In this document: piece after piece, positions 25,210 through 35,848 of the stretch | Numbering within the stretch: the stretch's first letter is position 1 | Layout: every line of letters starts with the position of its first letter | NCBI RefSeq assembly: GCF_008014675.1 | Contig: NZ_VOXD01000008.1 | Coordinates: 1 to 64,000 of the forward strand | Direction: 5' to 3' | DNA length: 64,000 nt | Source of the DNA: Neolewinella aurantiaca | GTDB taxonomy: Bacteria > Bacteroidota > Bacteroidia > Chitinophagales > Saprospiraceae | Translations under genes and position numbers: made by a program | Notes under the pieces: model-generated | What the model was told of the DNA's origin: nothing | What the model saw: the letters and a program-made list of their open reading frames with translations, nothing else | Database searches by the model: none

Positions 25210-28200
25210 TTATTTTTTCGATTGCTTGTTTCGGCTCACGTACTCGCTCGGCACGATGCCGAACTGGCGTTTGAAACACTTCGAGAAGTAACTCGCCGTG
25301 TTGAAGCCGGTCATGTACATCACTTCCTTGACGGAATAATTGCTGTTTTCCAGCAGTTGCACCGCTCTTTTCAGACGTACGGTTCTGACGAACTCGCTGG
25401 AAGACTGCCCCGTTAGTGCCTTCAGTTTGAGGTAAAGTTTGCTGCGCGAAACGCCCATCTCCTTTACCAGCTGATCGACGCTGAATTCAGTGTTGGACAT
25501 GTTTTCTTCCACGATGTCCATCGCCTGGCGCAGGAAAAGTTCGTCGGAGTCGGTCACCGTCACTTCGGCCGGCTCGGTGATCACTTCTCTGCGGAAACGA
25601 TCGCGCAGGATGTCCCGGTGTTGAACGATGTTCAGAATTTGCTGCAGCAAAGCTTCCTGATCGAAGGGTTTGGTTACGTACCCGTCGGCGCCGTACCGGA
25701 GGCCTTCGAGGCGGCTTTCTTCGGTGTCTTTTGCCGTGAGCAGGATAACCGGGATATGACTTGTCTGGGGGTTACTCTTCAGCTTATCCAGCACTTCTAT
25801 GCCGTCCATTCCCGGCATCATCAGGTCGGAAACGATGATGTCCGGCGAAGACGTGAGCGCAAGCTCGAGGCCGGCTTCACCGCTGTCAGCGGCGATGACC
25901 CGGAAATCGTTTGCGAAAGTATGACGGATATAGTTCCTCAGATCGGGGTTATCATCGATGTAAAGGAGCAGAGACGAATCATCCGAATCTTCCTGTTGCG
26001 GAGAGATGCCCGCCCCTAACTGAAGTGCGTTCAGTTCTTCTTCCTTATTGTTCTCTTCAGGCATGAAATAGTCTACCGGATCTGCCTGCGGGACGTAATC
26101 GCTGAGATCACGCTGTTCGAGTTCAGATTTCTGGTACACAGTTTTGTCCAGTGGCAGGCGCAGGTAGAAAGTAGTTCCTTTCCCCAGGCTGCTCTTCACG
26201 TCGATGAGCCCGCGGTGCAGGTCGACGAGGCTTTGTGCGTAAGCAAGGCCGATGCCGGCTCCCTCTCTGTTCATGCTGTCTTCCTGAGCTCCTTTATAGA
26301 AGCGATCGAAGATTCTTCTGAGCTTTTTGTCGGAGATGCCCACTCCGGAGTCTTTCACGGTAATGAGGAGCGTTCCGTAGCCGGGCAGGTGTTTTTTAAA
26401 GCGCGGGTCGTCCTGGTTTATCTTTTCGATGGCCAGCAGAATGTCTCCGCCTTCGGGTGTGAACTTGAAAGCATTGGACAGCAGGTTGAAAAGCACCTTT
26501 TCGAGAATCTCGGGAGCAAACCAGGTCGTGATGGGGCGTTCTTCGGCCACTACCCTGAAGTTGATGTCTTTTTTGGTCGCCAGAAACTCGAACGGAGCCA
26601 CGGTTCCTTCAATGTGTTCCACCACATCGTTTTTGCTTACCCGCAGGCTGAGCTTACCCTGATCGAGCCTTCTGAAATCGAGCAACTCATTGACCAGTCG
26701 CAGCAGGTATTTGGAGTTCTTGTACATCAGGTGGTAGTACTGGTTGCGTTGCTCCGGCTGGAGGCTGGACTGGTTGCGGATGAGCGACTCGAGCGGGCCG
26801 GAAATGAGCGTAAGCGGGGTCCTGAATTCGTGGGAGATATTGGTAAAGAACTGCAGTTTGAGCTGGTTGAGTTCCTCGGTTTTCTCCTGATTGACTTTTT
26901 TGAGCTCGATGCGATTCTTCTCCTCTATATCGATGATGGAATAACGGCGCAGGAGGTACAGAAAACCGACAAAGAGCAAGAGGTAAAGGAAGTATGCGGC
27001 ATTGGTTCGCCAAAAAGGTGGCTGCACGACCACGCCAAGTGTGAGCACCTCCTCGTTCCACACCTTATCGTTGTTGCTCACCTTGAGCATGAAAGTGTAA
27101 TTGCCGGCGGGAAGGTTTGTGTACGTAGCTACCCGCTGGCGGGCAGACGTAAAAATCCAGTCCTTATCGAATCCGTCGAGCTTATAGGCGAAGCGGTTCT
27201 TCTCCGGGGAAGCGTAATGGAGAGCTCCCAGTTGAAAAGAGACGCTGTTGTGGCTGTGGATGAGGTTGATGCGCTCGAGATTGCTGATTGCCTGCGGCAA
27301 TACTACCTGGCCGTCTCTCTCCTCCCCCACCTCTACTGGCTTATTGAGGATGCTCAGGCCGGTGATCACCGGCCGGGCCGGGATGGCGTTCAACTTGATC
27401 GACTCCGGGTAGAAAGCCGTGAAACCATTGACCCCCCCGAAGATGATGCTGCCGTCGGCCTGGGTACAAACGGCCAGTTCTCCGAATTCATCGCCCTGTA
27501 AACCGTCATTTATGTCAAAATTTTCAAATTTCTCCTTTCTGGGGTCAAACCTGCTAATTCCCCGGTTGGAGCTTATCCACAGGTTGCCGCTCTGGTCTTC
27601 GGTAATTGCTTTGATGACACCGTCGACCAATCCGTCGGATTCGCCGTAGCTTTTAAAGCTTACCGACTCGCCCTCGGTTGCCGGCATGTATTTATTGATG
27701 CCTCCACCAAAGGTCCCAATCCAAACGGTGCCGTCGGTTGCCGTGTAGATCGGCAAAATGTAGCTGTTGCTCAACGAGCTCCTGTCTTCCGGGATATTCT
27801 TGTAAGACTGGTGCGAAGGGTCTGCTTTCGCAGCTTCGGACGAAGAGATGAAGACCAGTCCGTCTCCCGTACCCACCCAGATATTTCCGGCCTTATCCTC
27901 TTCCAGGCTACGGATGATCTGACTTGGCAGCTCGTTCCCTCCGGTTTCTCCGATCCTGGTTTTTACGTAGCCCCCTTCAGCCTCAGGATCGGGAGTCCAC
28001 CGCATCAAGCCATCAAAATAGTTGCCGATCCAGAACGCGCCGCGGCTGTCTTCCAACATGGCAAAGACCGAGCCTGTTACTTCGCGGATAGGTTCAATCG
28101 ATATATCCTCCCGGTTCAGGTCGGCCCTGAACAGGCCGGGGCCACTATTGGAGCCAAAATACATGGCGTGTTCCACCTCGTTGTTGATCTCAATGATCGA

Positions 28201-29448
28201 GTACACCCTCCGGGGTCGCTGAAAATGCCGGAAGGTCGATTTTTCGTTCAGCGGTAACGGGCCATCGCTGAGTTCTATTCCGCCCCCGTCGGAACCCACC
28301 CAGATCCTTTGCTCCGAATCACGGTACAACGCCCGAATGGTGGCAGCAGCCCCGCCTACGTCCTTATGATGGTAAAAATGCTTACGAAACGGATCGAATT
28401 TATTGATGCCGCCGCCACTGGTTCCTGCCCAAATGATCCGGGTCTCATCGATGGTGAGGGTGGTGATGTCGTTGTTACTCAGGCTACGGGGATCCAGGGC
28501 ATCGTAGGTGTAATGCTCCAGCTCCTCCGGCATTTCACCGTTCCGGCCAACGGAGTATTTGTACAATCCGGTAGACGCCCCGATCCAAAGCTGATCGATC
28601 TCTCTGTCGTAGGCCAGTGCGTTGATTCCGGTCAGGTGGCCTACGAACCTAAACGCTTCGCTGTCGGCAGACTGCTGCATAAACAGCCCTGCGCCACATC
28701 CCAGTAAGAGCTCTCCACTGGCTAGCTGCACGATAGAGGTTGCGTTTATATTTCCGATATTTTTGAGATCGATTCTGCGCAGGCTCATTTCATCATCATC
28801 CACCACCCGGAAGAGGGAGTTTTGGGCCGCGAACCAAATGTTTCCGGAGGCGTCTTCGAAAAGAGAGTGGATAAAGAAGGGCTTAGAAGGGTCCGGTAAG
28901 CTGATATGAACAAACTCGGGTTCGGCTCCTTCCCGAAACTTCTTCAGTACGCTGAGTCCTTTATTCGTGCCCACCCACAGCCGGCCTTTTTTGTCCGACA
29001 GGAGGACGTTTATCGTGTTGGATCGGATGCTTTGCGGATCAGCGGGATCGTGGGTAATTCGCTGGAAATTATTGGTGGAACGGTTGTAATAATTCAGCCC
29101 TTTTCCGGTAGTGCCGATCCACAGGTTCCCCTTCTCATCGTCGGTTATTGAGAAAATCCGGATACCGCTGATGCTGTTGGAATCCTGCGGGTCTGGCTTG
29201 AATTCCTTTACCTCGTACCCGTCGTAACGGTTGAGCCCGGCGAAGGTGCCGAACCACATGAACCCGTCGTCGTCCTGAAAGCTACAGGTGACGTAGTTGG
29301 CAGAAAACCCCTGCTGGGAGCCCAGCCGGTCTACGTACAGCCGGTCTTCCTGGCTTGTCAGGGGCGAAAATGAACAGAAAACCAGCATCAGGAGCAACGA
29401 AACCCGTAGCAATTGACGCGGCGAAATCTTCTGGCAAATTATCATCAT
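25210..29448 (-). CDS. Hybrid two-component system sensor/response regulator (HTCS)
   Basis: One protein that combines a periplasmic sensor with kinase and DNA-binding output. Order, counted from Met at 29,448 (1,412 residues): signal/anchor (LLRVSLLLMLVFCSF), two-component propeller repeats (WIGTxxGLxRYD types, ~40-715), Y_Y_Y domain (~730-790), membrane helix (YFLYLLLFVGFLYLL, ~816), HisKA with the phosphoryl His in ISHEFRTPL (~872), HATPase, receiver with Asp in VSDLMMPGMDG (~1205), and AraC-type helix-turn-helix (~1296-1408). A longer frame to 29,646 passes through a dispersed repeat and is rejected. It probably senses a galactan fragment and controls the adjacent GH16/sulfatase operon. 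Confidence 0.92.
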   Translation of the reverse strand: MMIICQKISPRQLLRVSLLLMLVFCSFSPLTSQEDRLYVDRLGSQQGFSANYVTCSFQDDDGFMWFGTFAGLNRYDGYEVKEFKPDPQDSNSISGIRIFSITDDEKGNLWIGTTGKGLNYYNRSTNNFQRITHDPADPQSIRSNTINVLLSDKKGRLWVGTNKGLSVLKKFREGAEPEFVHISLPDPSKPFFIHSLFEDASGNIWFAAQNSLFRVVDDDEMSLRRIDLKNIGNINATSIVQLASGELLLGCGAGLFMQQSADSEAFRFVGHLTGINALAYDREIDQLWIGASTGLYKYSVGRNGEMPEELEHYTYDALDPRSLSNNDITTLTIDETRIIWAGTSGGGINKFDPFRKHFYHHKDVGGAAATIRALYRDSEQRIWVGSDGGGIELSDGPLPLNEKSTFRHFQRPRRVYSIIEINNEVEHAMYFGSNSGPGLFRADLNREDISIEPIREVTGSVFAMLEDSRGAFWIGNYFDGLMRWTPDPEAEGGYVKTRIGETGGNELPSQIIRSLEEDKAGNIWVGTGDGLVFISSSEAAKADPSHQSYKNIPEDRSSLSNSYILPIYTATDGTVWIGTFGGGINKYMPATEGESVSFKSYGESDGLVDGVIKAITEDQSGNLWISSNRGISRFDPRKEKFENFDINDGLQGDEFGELAVCTQADGSIIFGGVNGFTAFYPESIKLNAIPARPVITGLSILNKPVEVGEERDGQVVLPQAISNLERINLIHSHNSVSFQLGALHYASPEKNRFAYKLDGFDKDWIFTSARQRVATYTNLPAGNYTFMLKVSNNDKVWNEEVLTLGVVVQPPFWRTNAAYFLYLLLFVGFLYLLRRYSIIDIEEKNRIELKKVNQEKTEELNQLKLQFFTNISHEFRTPLTLISGPLESLIRNQSSLQPEQRNQYYHLMYKNSKYLLRLVNELLDFRRLDQGKLSLRVSKNDVVEHIEGTVAPFEFLATKKDINFRVVAEERPITTWFAPEILEKVLFNLLSNAFKFTPEGGDILLAIEKINQDDPRFKKHLPGYGTLLITVKDSGVGISDKKLRRIFDRFYKGAQEDSMNREGAGIGLAYAQSLVDLHRGLIDVKSSLGKGTTFYLRLPLDKTVYQKSELEQRDLSDYVPQADPVDYFMPEENNKEEELNALQLGAGISPQQEDSDDSSLLLYIDDNPDLRNYIRHTFANDFRVIAADSGEAGLELALTSSPDIIVSDLMMPGMDGIEVLDKLKSNPQTSHIPVILLTAKDTEESRLEGLRYGADGYVTKPFDQEALLQQILNIVQHRDILRDRFRREVITEPAEVTVTDSDELFLRQAMDIVEENMSNTEFSVDQLVKEMGVSRSKLYLKLKALTGQSSSEFVRTVRLKRAVQLLENSNYSVKEVMYMTGFNTASYFSKCFKRQFGIVPSEYVSRNKQSKK

Positions 29449-30107
29449 CAAAATTAAGCTTCCTAAAATATAAAAAACGGGTAGGCACTTTCTTTTCCTG
29501 CTTCTTAACCAAGCCGTATAAACATCAACAATTCCACCAACATCCTGATGCATTAACGACCTGACCGCTACTCGTAAGCTTACCCGTCGGGCGTGGCTCC
29601 GAACAGATTGATCAGGGCGCTGACGCAGGTGCAAAGTAAAAAACAAAGAGCATAGTGAGTTGACTATGCCGGTTGATCAACTGTAAGTTGCCGTTCTGCG
29701 AACTCATGAACTAACCAAAAGAAGCAGGAAAAAACCGATTTGTGTTCTCTAATCTTAAGTTTCATTATCCAACACAACACTATCTCCAGGTGGTCAATCG
29801 GGGAAAAAATACCTATGCCTTCTCAGATGCAACTAAAAATCTGGTAATTAACACTAGCCAATTTCATTTATTTCCACTCGACACCTCATTAATTGCTTTT
29901 AACCCCCTATTTTAGAGCCACCTTACTATTCCCCATCCCTTCCTTATAGAGATTTATTTGCTTTAGTCCAATCAGCAAGTAACAAGTCTGTCGACTGCAT
30001 ACTGCGATCAGGGCACTGGTTTTCCTTATTCCCAAACACCTCCAAAGAAGCATTCAATTACAGTCGGCTCATTAAGCCGACATAACTCTAGTAAAACACT
30101 TTCCCAT
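29449..30107. other. AT-rich divergent intergenic region
   Basis: About 660 bp between the HTCS and the giant secreted protein. A single right arm of the dispersed repeat lies at 29,616-29,636. The rest is AT-rich and presumably holds promoters and leaders for both genes; no gene or strong hairpin was recognised. Confidence 0.6.
29616..29636. repeat. Dispersed repeat, right arm
   Basis: GGCGCTGACGCAGGTGCAAAG, same family as 16,747-16,807. Confidence 0.5.
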
Positions 30108-33100
30108 ATGCAAACAAAACTCAACCTCCTTATTTTATCCTTGTTCCTCACCTTCCAGGTGAGCAATAAGGTGCGGGCTCAAATCCTCTATCCGAGTTGG
30201 AGCCCAACTTCCTGCAACACCCTTGACAACCTTTCCCCAGGCTCACTGGTCGAGAGTGGATCCGACTTCTGGGCCAACTTTCCGGGCGCAGATTCAGATG
30301 CAACCATTACGAACGAACAGACTTTCTCTGGCAACCGTGCCTTACGGCTTGATCGTCCTAACGCAGGGTATTTTGACGATGTAGTCTACTACATGAACCC
30401 CGCCACCTCCGGGCGCTACCGCATTGAGTGGATGATGTTTCTACCGGTGGGTAGTGCAGCTACAGCAGGCCTGATCAACGATTTTGATGGAACCAGCGGG
30501 CCCAACAGCAACTGGGCCTACCGGATCGAATTCAACGGTAGCGGGCTGGCGACCATTCTTCTTGGTCAGGGTGACGTACAACTTACCTCCATCAGCTACC
30601 CGCGGGGGCGCTGGTTCCGTGTAGCCCAGGTCATTGACCTGGACGATGACTACGTCAGCATGTTTATCGACTACAACCACGTGGCAGACTGGAACCTGAG
30701 CGACGGCGAAGATTCTTTCGGCAGCCTTTCCCTGGACGCCATCAACATCTGGGCTAAAGTAGCTACTGACCTCCCGACCAGCCAGAGCCCCATCTATATC
30801 GACAACATGTGTATTTCTCTGCGAAATAACGGCGTGATTGTTGATTGTTTCGAACCTAACCCTTCTTGTTTATTAGGCGAAGACCTATACAACGAGTGTG
30901 CCGGATTGCAGGCTGGCTTCGTGGAAGGTGAATGGACCCTCGGCAGTTGCGACGGAGGCGGTAACGGAGAAGCCAATATTTGCCTGGAAGCCATCCCGCT
31001 CGACTGTAATTATACTTTCCTTGGCAACAACTTTGAATCGGACAACAGCTACACTTCGTCCGATTACACTTGTGCTACAAGAGACGTCAACTACAATGGC
31101 GGCGACGAGGTATTCAGAATAGACCATCCCGGAGGCCGCTTCGTTGTGTCCCTGATGAACGACGATGCTACTGATTTTGACATCTTCCTCCATGAAGATG
31201 CAATCTGTGACGGAGGCGAGGCATTCGGGCTTGCACCGGGCAGACAACTGCCCACATGTATTGCCAAAAGCGATAACGTAGCCGGCACTACTTTCAATCG
31301 TGAGCAAATCTATTTCCCTTTGCTTGATGCCGGTACTTATTACCTGGTGGTAGACGGAGTAAACAGCGATGAAGTTGGCAGTTACGAACTCGCCCTGAGT
31401 TGTGAATTTAACTGTTTCACAACCGATGCAACCCTTAGCTGTGGAGGCACTGCTAACAACAGAATACCCAGCCGGGAAGAACAACCCCGGGGTAATTTTA
31501 CCAGTAACTACTGCGGAATTGACACCACAGTGCCAGGAACCGGCATTACGGGCAATGAACATACCTACCGCCTGAACATCACCGATGCAGGAACTTACGA
31601 CTTCAACCTCACGGTTCCTTCCGGATCAACAGCAGACTTTGAACTTATCGTTCTGGCCAGTACGCCCGAAGCCAATGGAGGCACCTGCGCGTTATTTGAC
31701 GACTGCCTCGGTATCGCCACCAACGGAGGTTTTGGAGAACCGGAAAACCTTAGTCTGTTCCTCGATCCCGGAGAATACTTTCTGGTGATAGATGGATGGT
31801 ACGGCAGTTTTGGCGATTACACCATCAGCATGAGTTGCGACGCGGGAAGCGAATGTGATTCGCCCGCATACAGCTTCGATTCAGATTTTGGGGCCACCCG
31901 GCTCGCAGACGGCCGGTACAGCTTTGGTGGCATTCTGGGAGATTTCAGTACTGAAGACAGCTACCTTATCAACTACATCCCAGCTGAAAATTCCGGCCTG
32001 GCCATTACAGGAAACGGTACCGCTGACTTCACGATAGACTTTGCCGGAAGCGGCGGCAATTACACCGTTTGTTACCCCTATTACGATTTTTCCGGATGTC
32101 TCAACTACCGATGTGTAGACCTCTGCGTGGAATCCAACGATGCTCCATTCAGGTTCCTGGCTGAAGATCAACCGGACAACGAAAGGGTGCGATTACTGCT
32201 CTCTGTACTCCCCCCACCCAATGACGGTGGAGTTTCCAACGTAACCTGGTTCTATTACGATGACGGAGAGCCAATACAAATCGGTAGTGGAGTATCGGTA
32301 TTTATTTCGTATCCGGAAGAGTCATGTTTCACCAGAACTTACTTCGTGCGATACTACGACAATTCAAACGAATGCTGGCGAATCGAACGTAGAACCGAGA
32401 CCATTTGCCCACCACTTAACTGCCCTGATCCGGTTTACAATCAGAACTGCGGCAGTCAGGTACTTACCCTTGACGCCAACGGCGACTTTCTCATCAGCAG
32501 TCAGGGAGCAGCTACCCCCGGCGAACCCTGGCTCGTTCAGCGCGAACCGGTGACTGCCTTTACCGGGCAAAGTATCAGCCTGAGCCGGGCCAATAATTAC
32601 AATGTAGAAGTATGTTTTCCGATTACTGACTCCAATGGGTGTATCAGCTACTGCTGCCAGCAGTACTGCCTTGACAATCAGGAAAACTCGCCCCAGGTTC
32701 TCTATGATTACGACGTAGAAACAAATACTTACCAATTTGAACTGGCAGAAGACGGTACGGTCAGTGAACCACAGTGGATTTCTCTTGGAAACTCCGGCCC
32801 ACCCATCAGTGGGTCGGGTACTACGGCCAATGTTCCCACTCCGGCCAACTGCACAACCCAGACTTACTACGTCCGTTATTTCAGCGGTGGTTGCTGGAAG
32901 CTCGCCCGTCGTACCGTATACATCTGTGACCCTTACGCCTGCGATGGCATCGGCTACCAGTACGTTGAGGCAAACAACACCTTCAGTCTTTCTATTGAGG
33001 GGGCAGACAGTAGCCAACCCCTGGCCTGGGTCGACGACGATACGGGAGCCGGGCTCGGTACTACCCCCACCATCCCCGTTCCGGTTCCTCCCGGCAACTG

Positions 33101-35588
33101 CGTCACCCGTAACATCAGCGTTCGGTATTACGACGCTACCCGCAGAGCGTGGATCATCTGTTGCCGGACCATTTACCTCTGCGACCCAAACCAGTGCGAC
33201 GGAATTTTGTACCAATACGCTGCCGATGCGCAAGCCTTTGATCTTTCCGTTGAAGGGGCAGACCCCGACCAACCCATCGCATGGGTTGATGATGACACCG
33301 GCGGCAGCCTTGGTTCGGGTGCAACCATTCCTGTACCTGCCCCACCCGGCACCTGCGTTACGCGCAATATCAGTGTTCGCTATTACGATACTTTCCGCCA
33401 GAGTTGGGTAATCTGTTGCCGCTCGATCTACTTGTGTTCTCCGGTGAACTGCGAGGAGAATATCAACTTCAGCTATTTCAACGGTAATGCAATTGTTACC
33501 GCCGACATTGGAGATGCGAGCCGGAACTGGTTTGTGAATGGTGACGCTGCCGGAAGCGGTGCGTCGCTGGCAGTTCCCATCAGTCAGGGCCAAAATGCTG
33601 AAGTGTGCGTACAGTACTTCGATACAACTGTAGGTGGATACAGAACCTGCTGTAAAAACATCAGTATCCCAAACTGCTCCCTGCCACTTACCAGTTTCAT
33701 TCTCCTCCAGGGAGACGAGGGAACATTTGCCCTTAATACTTCCGACGAAGCCGGTGTTACGGCCTATGACTGGGAAGTTGACGGTACGTCCATCTCTGCT
33801 TCCAGAGACCTCACCCTGAACCTGCCTCCGGGCACCTATACGCTGTGCCTGACGGTCACGAACAGCTGTGGCAGTCAGCGATTCTGTCGCGTGGTCAATA
33901 TTCCCAACACCGATACAGACCTCATCCTCCGGCCATTACCCGGAGCGTGTGGGGAACCAGGTGAAATTATCGACATCCCTATCTATGCCGACAACTTCAC
34001 CAATATCCTCAACTATCAAATTACCCTGGGTCTCACCGATACCTCGGTCGCCAAAATTGTGGGCCTGGAACTGGAGAATATTCCAGGAGTGGAGGATTAC
34101 CTGATTTACAACGGAGCCAGGGCTGCAGTAATATGGGATAATGCTTCCGGCCTCTTTTACCCCGACGGCACCCTGCTTATCACCCTCAAAGTCGCAATTC
34201 AGAGTGGAGGACCACTTTCCTCGGACGTAATAATTGCCTCCGGGCCGGTTCCGAGTTACGCTGAAAACGGGAACGGCGAAGAAATCCCGATAAGCATGTT
34301 GCGCGGTACGGTAGGCCCTTGTAGCGAAGTCGACGTCTCCGGCAGACTTATCACCGAAACCGGTCAGGGTATTGCCCGGGCAACCGTGAGTTTGTACCGC
34401 AACGGGATTATCGTTGACCAACTAATAACGGATGCTACCGGACAATACGAATTTATGGTCACGCCCGACGGCGCCGATTATGCCGTACGGCCCGAAAAGC
34501 TGATCAATTACCGCAATCACGTGAATTCCGGCGATCTTTCGGCCGTTCGACGACACATCTTTGGCACCGCTCCTTTGGTCGGTCCCTACCGCAGAATAGC
34601 CGCCGACGCCACCAATATTGGCAGTATCAATTCAGGCGACATCTCATCCATTCGTCAGCTTGTATTCGGTCTTATCTCCGAGTTCCCGGGTGTTCCTTCG
34701 TGGGAGTTCGTTCCTCAGGACCATGTTTTCGCCGATCCTGATAATCCTACCGCAAGCGCGTACCCACGCGAGATTAACCTCGGCCGGGTGAACGGAAGCC
34801 AAACCGGGCTGAATTTCATCGGTCTGAAAATGGGCGACCCCAGCTCAGGGGCTGACCCGCAGAACGCCAGGCCCGACGGGCCGGTTGCCACGGGGCGCTC
34901 CCTCAACGACCTTTCCTTCATGGTGGGCGAAGCCCCACCCGTGCGCGGGGTGCCGTGGGAAATGGACGTTTATGCCTACAATTTCACCGATATGCTGGCG
35001 ACGCAGTTCTCACTTGCATGGAACAGTAATGTAGTCGACCTTCTCGAGATAAAGAACGAGAACACCACCCTTGGCCTCACAGAAGAGAATTTCTCGCTCG
35101 CTGGCGTCCGGGACGGGCAACTTCCCTGGCTTTGGTTTGCGGAGGAAAACGCCATAAGCCTTCCTGATTCGGCGCTGCTGTTCACCCTCCGGTTCAACAT
35201 TATCGGAGATGTCGGCGACACCGCTTCGGTCTCGTTTACAGAAATGCCCACAGAGTTCTTTTTCGAGGATACAGGAGGTGAAATTGCCGCAAATTTCGGA
35301 GAGAAGGAGCAAATCGTAGAAGTATTTACCAGCACTTCAAACTACCACCCACTCGATGAAATCAGAGTGTATCCGAACCCTGCATCTTCTGCCTTTTTCG
35401 TCGAGCATCCACTACAGCACCCTACGGCGGTCAGCCTGTACAACCTGCAAGGTGCTTTACTTAAAAACTGGCCACAAAGCCGGGGCAATGAGCACTACGA
35501 TGTAAAAGACCTTCCCGCTGGCACCTATCTGCTTTCCTTCCGTCAGAGAGGGAAAACGGTCATGCGACGGATAGTCATCACCCGTTAG
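30108..35588 (+). CDS. Giant T9SS-secreted multidomain protein with cohesin- and dockerin-like domains
   Basis: An 1,826-residue protein. A signal peptide (LLILSLFLTFQVSNKVRAQ) leads to a concanavalin/LamG-like domain (~30-235), two PPC-like domains (~300-575; YYLVVDGV, YFLVIDGW), Cys-rich repeats of which two near 945-1115 are almost duplicates (RNISVRYYD...CCRxIYLC), a PKD-like domain (~1194-1269), a cohesin-like domain (~1270-1400), a carboxypeptidase-regulatory plus dockerin-like segment (~1405-1530; NSGDLSAVRRHIFG and NSGDISSIRQLVFG), a second cohesin-like domain (~1600-1735) and a T9SS type A sorting domain (VYPNPASSAFFVE to the end). It is probably surface-anchored or released; its role is not known. 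Confidence 0.8.
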   Translation: MQTKLNLLILSLFLTFQVSNKVRAQILYPSWSPTSCNTLDNLSPGSLVESGSDFWANFPGADSDATITNEQTFSGNRALRLDRPNAGYFDDVVYYMNPATSGRYRIEWMMFLPVGSAATAGLINDFDGTSGPNSNWAYRIEFNGSGLATILLGQGDVQLTSISYPRGRWFRVAQVIDLDDDYVSMFIDYNHVADWNLSDGEDSFGSLSLDAINIWAKVATDLPTSQSPIYIDNMCISLRNNGVIVDCFEPNPSCLLGEDLYNECAGLQAGFVEGEWTLGSCDGGGNGEANICLEAIPLDCNYTFLGNNFESDNSYTSSDYTCATRDVNYNGGDEVFRIDHPGGRFVVSLMNDDATDFDIFLHEDAICDGGEAFGLAPGRQLPTCIAKSDNVAGTTFNREQIYFPLLDAGTYYLVVDGVNSDEVGSYELALSCEFNCFTTDATLSCGGTANNRIPSREEQPRGNFTSNYCGIDTTVPGTGITGNEHTYRLNITDAGTYDFNLTVPSGSTADFELIVLASTPEANGGTCALFDDCLGIATNGGFGEPENLSLFLDPGEYFLVIDGWYGSFGDYTISMSCDAGSECDSPAYSFDSDFGATRLADGRYSFGGILGDFSTEDSYLINYIPAENSGLAITGNGTADFTIDFAGSGGNYTVCYPYYDFSGCLNYRCVDLCVESNDAPFRFLAEDQPDNERVRLLLSVLPPPNDGGVSNVTWFYYDDGEPIQIGSGVSVFISYPEESCFTRTYFVRYYDNSNECWRIERRTETICPPLNCPDPVYNQNCGSQVLTLDANGDFLISSQGAATPGEPWLVQREPVTAFTGQSISLSRANNYNVEVCFPITDSNGCISYCCQQYCLDNQENSPQVLYDYDVETNTYQFELAEDGTVSEPQWISLGNSGPPISGSGTTANVPTPANCTTQTYYVRYFSGGCWKLARRTVYICDPYACDGIGYQYVEANNTFSLSIEGADSSQPLAWVDDDTGAGLGTTPTIPVPVPPGNCVTRNISVRYYDATRRAWIICCRTIYLCDPNQCDGILYQYAADAQAFDLSVEGADPDQPIAWVDDDTGGSLGSGATIPVPAPPGTCVTRNISVRYYDTFRQSWVICCRSIYLCSPVNCEENINFSYFNGNAIVTADIGDASRNWFVNGDAAGSGASLAVPISQGQNAEVCVQYFDTTVGGYRTCCKNISIPNCSLPLTSFILLQGDEGTFALNTSDEAGVTAYDWEVDGTSISASRDLTLNLPPGTYTLCLTVTNSCGSQRFCRVVNIPNTDTDLILRPLPGACGEPGEIIDIPIYADNFTNILNYQITLGLTDTSVAKIVGLELENIPGVEDYLIYNGARAAVIWDNASGLFYPDGTLLITLKVAIQSGGPLSSDVIIASGPVPSYAENGNGEEIPISMLRGTVGPCSEVDVSGRLITETGQGIARATVSLYRNGIIVDQLITDATGQYEFMVTPDGADYAVRPEKLINYRNHVNSGDLSAVRRHIFGTAPLVGPYRRIAADATNIGSINSGDISSIRQLVFGLISEFPGVPSWEFVPQDHVFADPDNPTASAYPREINLGRVNGSQTGLNFIGLKMGDPSSGADPQNARPDGPVATGRSLNDLSFMVGEAPPVRGVPWEMDVYAYNFTDMLATQFSLAWNSNVVDLLEIKNENTTLGLTEENFSLAGVRDGQLPWLWFAEENAISLPDSALLFTLRFNIIGDVGDTASVSFTEMPTEFFFEDTGGEIAANFGEKEQIVEVFTSTSNYHPLDEIRVYPNPASSAFFVEHPLQHPTAVSLYNLQGALLKNWPQSRGNEHYDVKDLPAGTYLLSFRQRGKTVMRRIVITR

Positions 35589-35615
35589 GGCATTTGTCAC
35601 CGTTGACGCCAATAC

Positions 35616-35654
35616 AACCTCAGTTCGGGCCGGGTGCCCGAACTGAGGTTTTTT
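35616..35654 (+). terminator. Rho-independent terminator after the giant protein gene
   Basis: A perfect 15-bp stem (AACCTCAGTTCGGGC / GCCCGAACTGAGGTT) with a 5-nt loop, then TTTTATT. It lies 28 bp after the stop codon. Confidence 0.9.
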
Positions 35655-35797
35655 ATTCTCCGGTTCGCATACTAATAAGTCTGCGCGATCGCAGGTCCAA
35701 AGAAGGTTTTCCGGAACGGATCAGCCCGTTTCACAGTAAGGGTGTCTTTGTTATTCTGGATGCTTTCAGTTTAAGCCCCCCGGCACCCCGTACACGC

Positions 35798-35817
35798 TTT
35801 TGCGCCGTACGGCAAAA
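35798..35817. promoter_or_regulatory. Palindrome upstream of the first KDG kinase
   Basis: TTTTGC-GCCGTACG-GCAAAA is a 20-bp inverted repeat ending 31 bp before the kinase start, a place that suits an operator. It differs from the TTCTGTGT motif seen before the second kinase. Confidence 0.3.
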
Positions 35818-35848
35818 TGATTTACAAAACAAGCTTTACCTTTCCACC

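Noticed and set aside
29448-29646. 66-residue N-terminal extension of the HTCS.
   Set aside because: It is read through a dispersed repeat arm and the divergent promoter region; the hydrophobic signal begins after 29,448.
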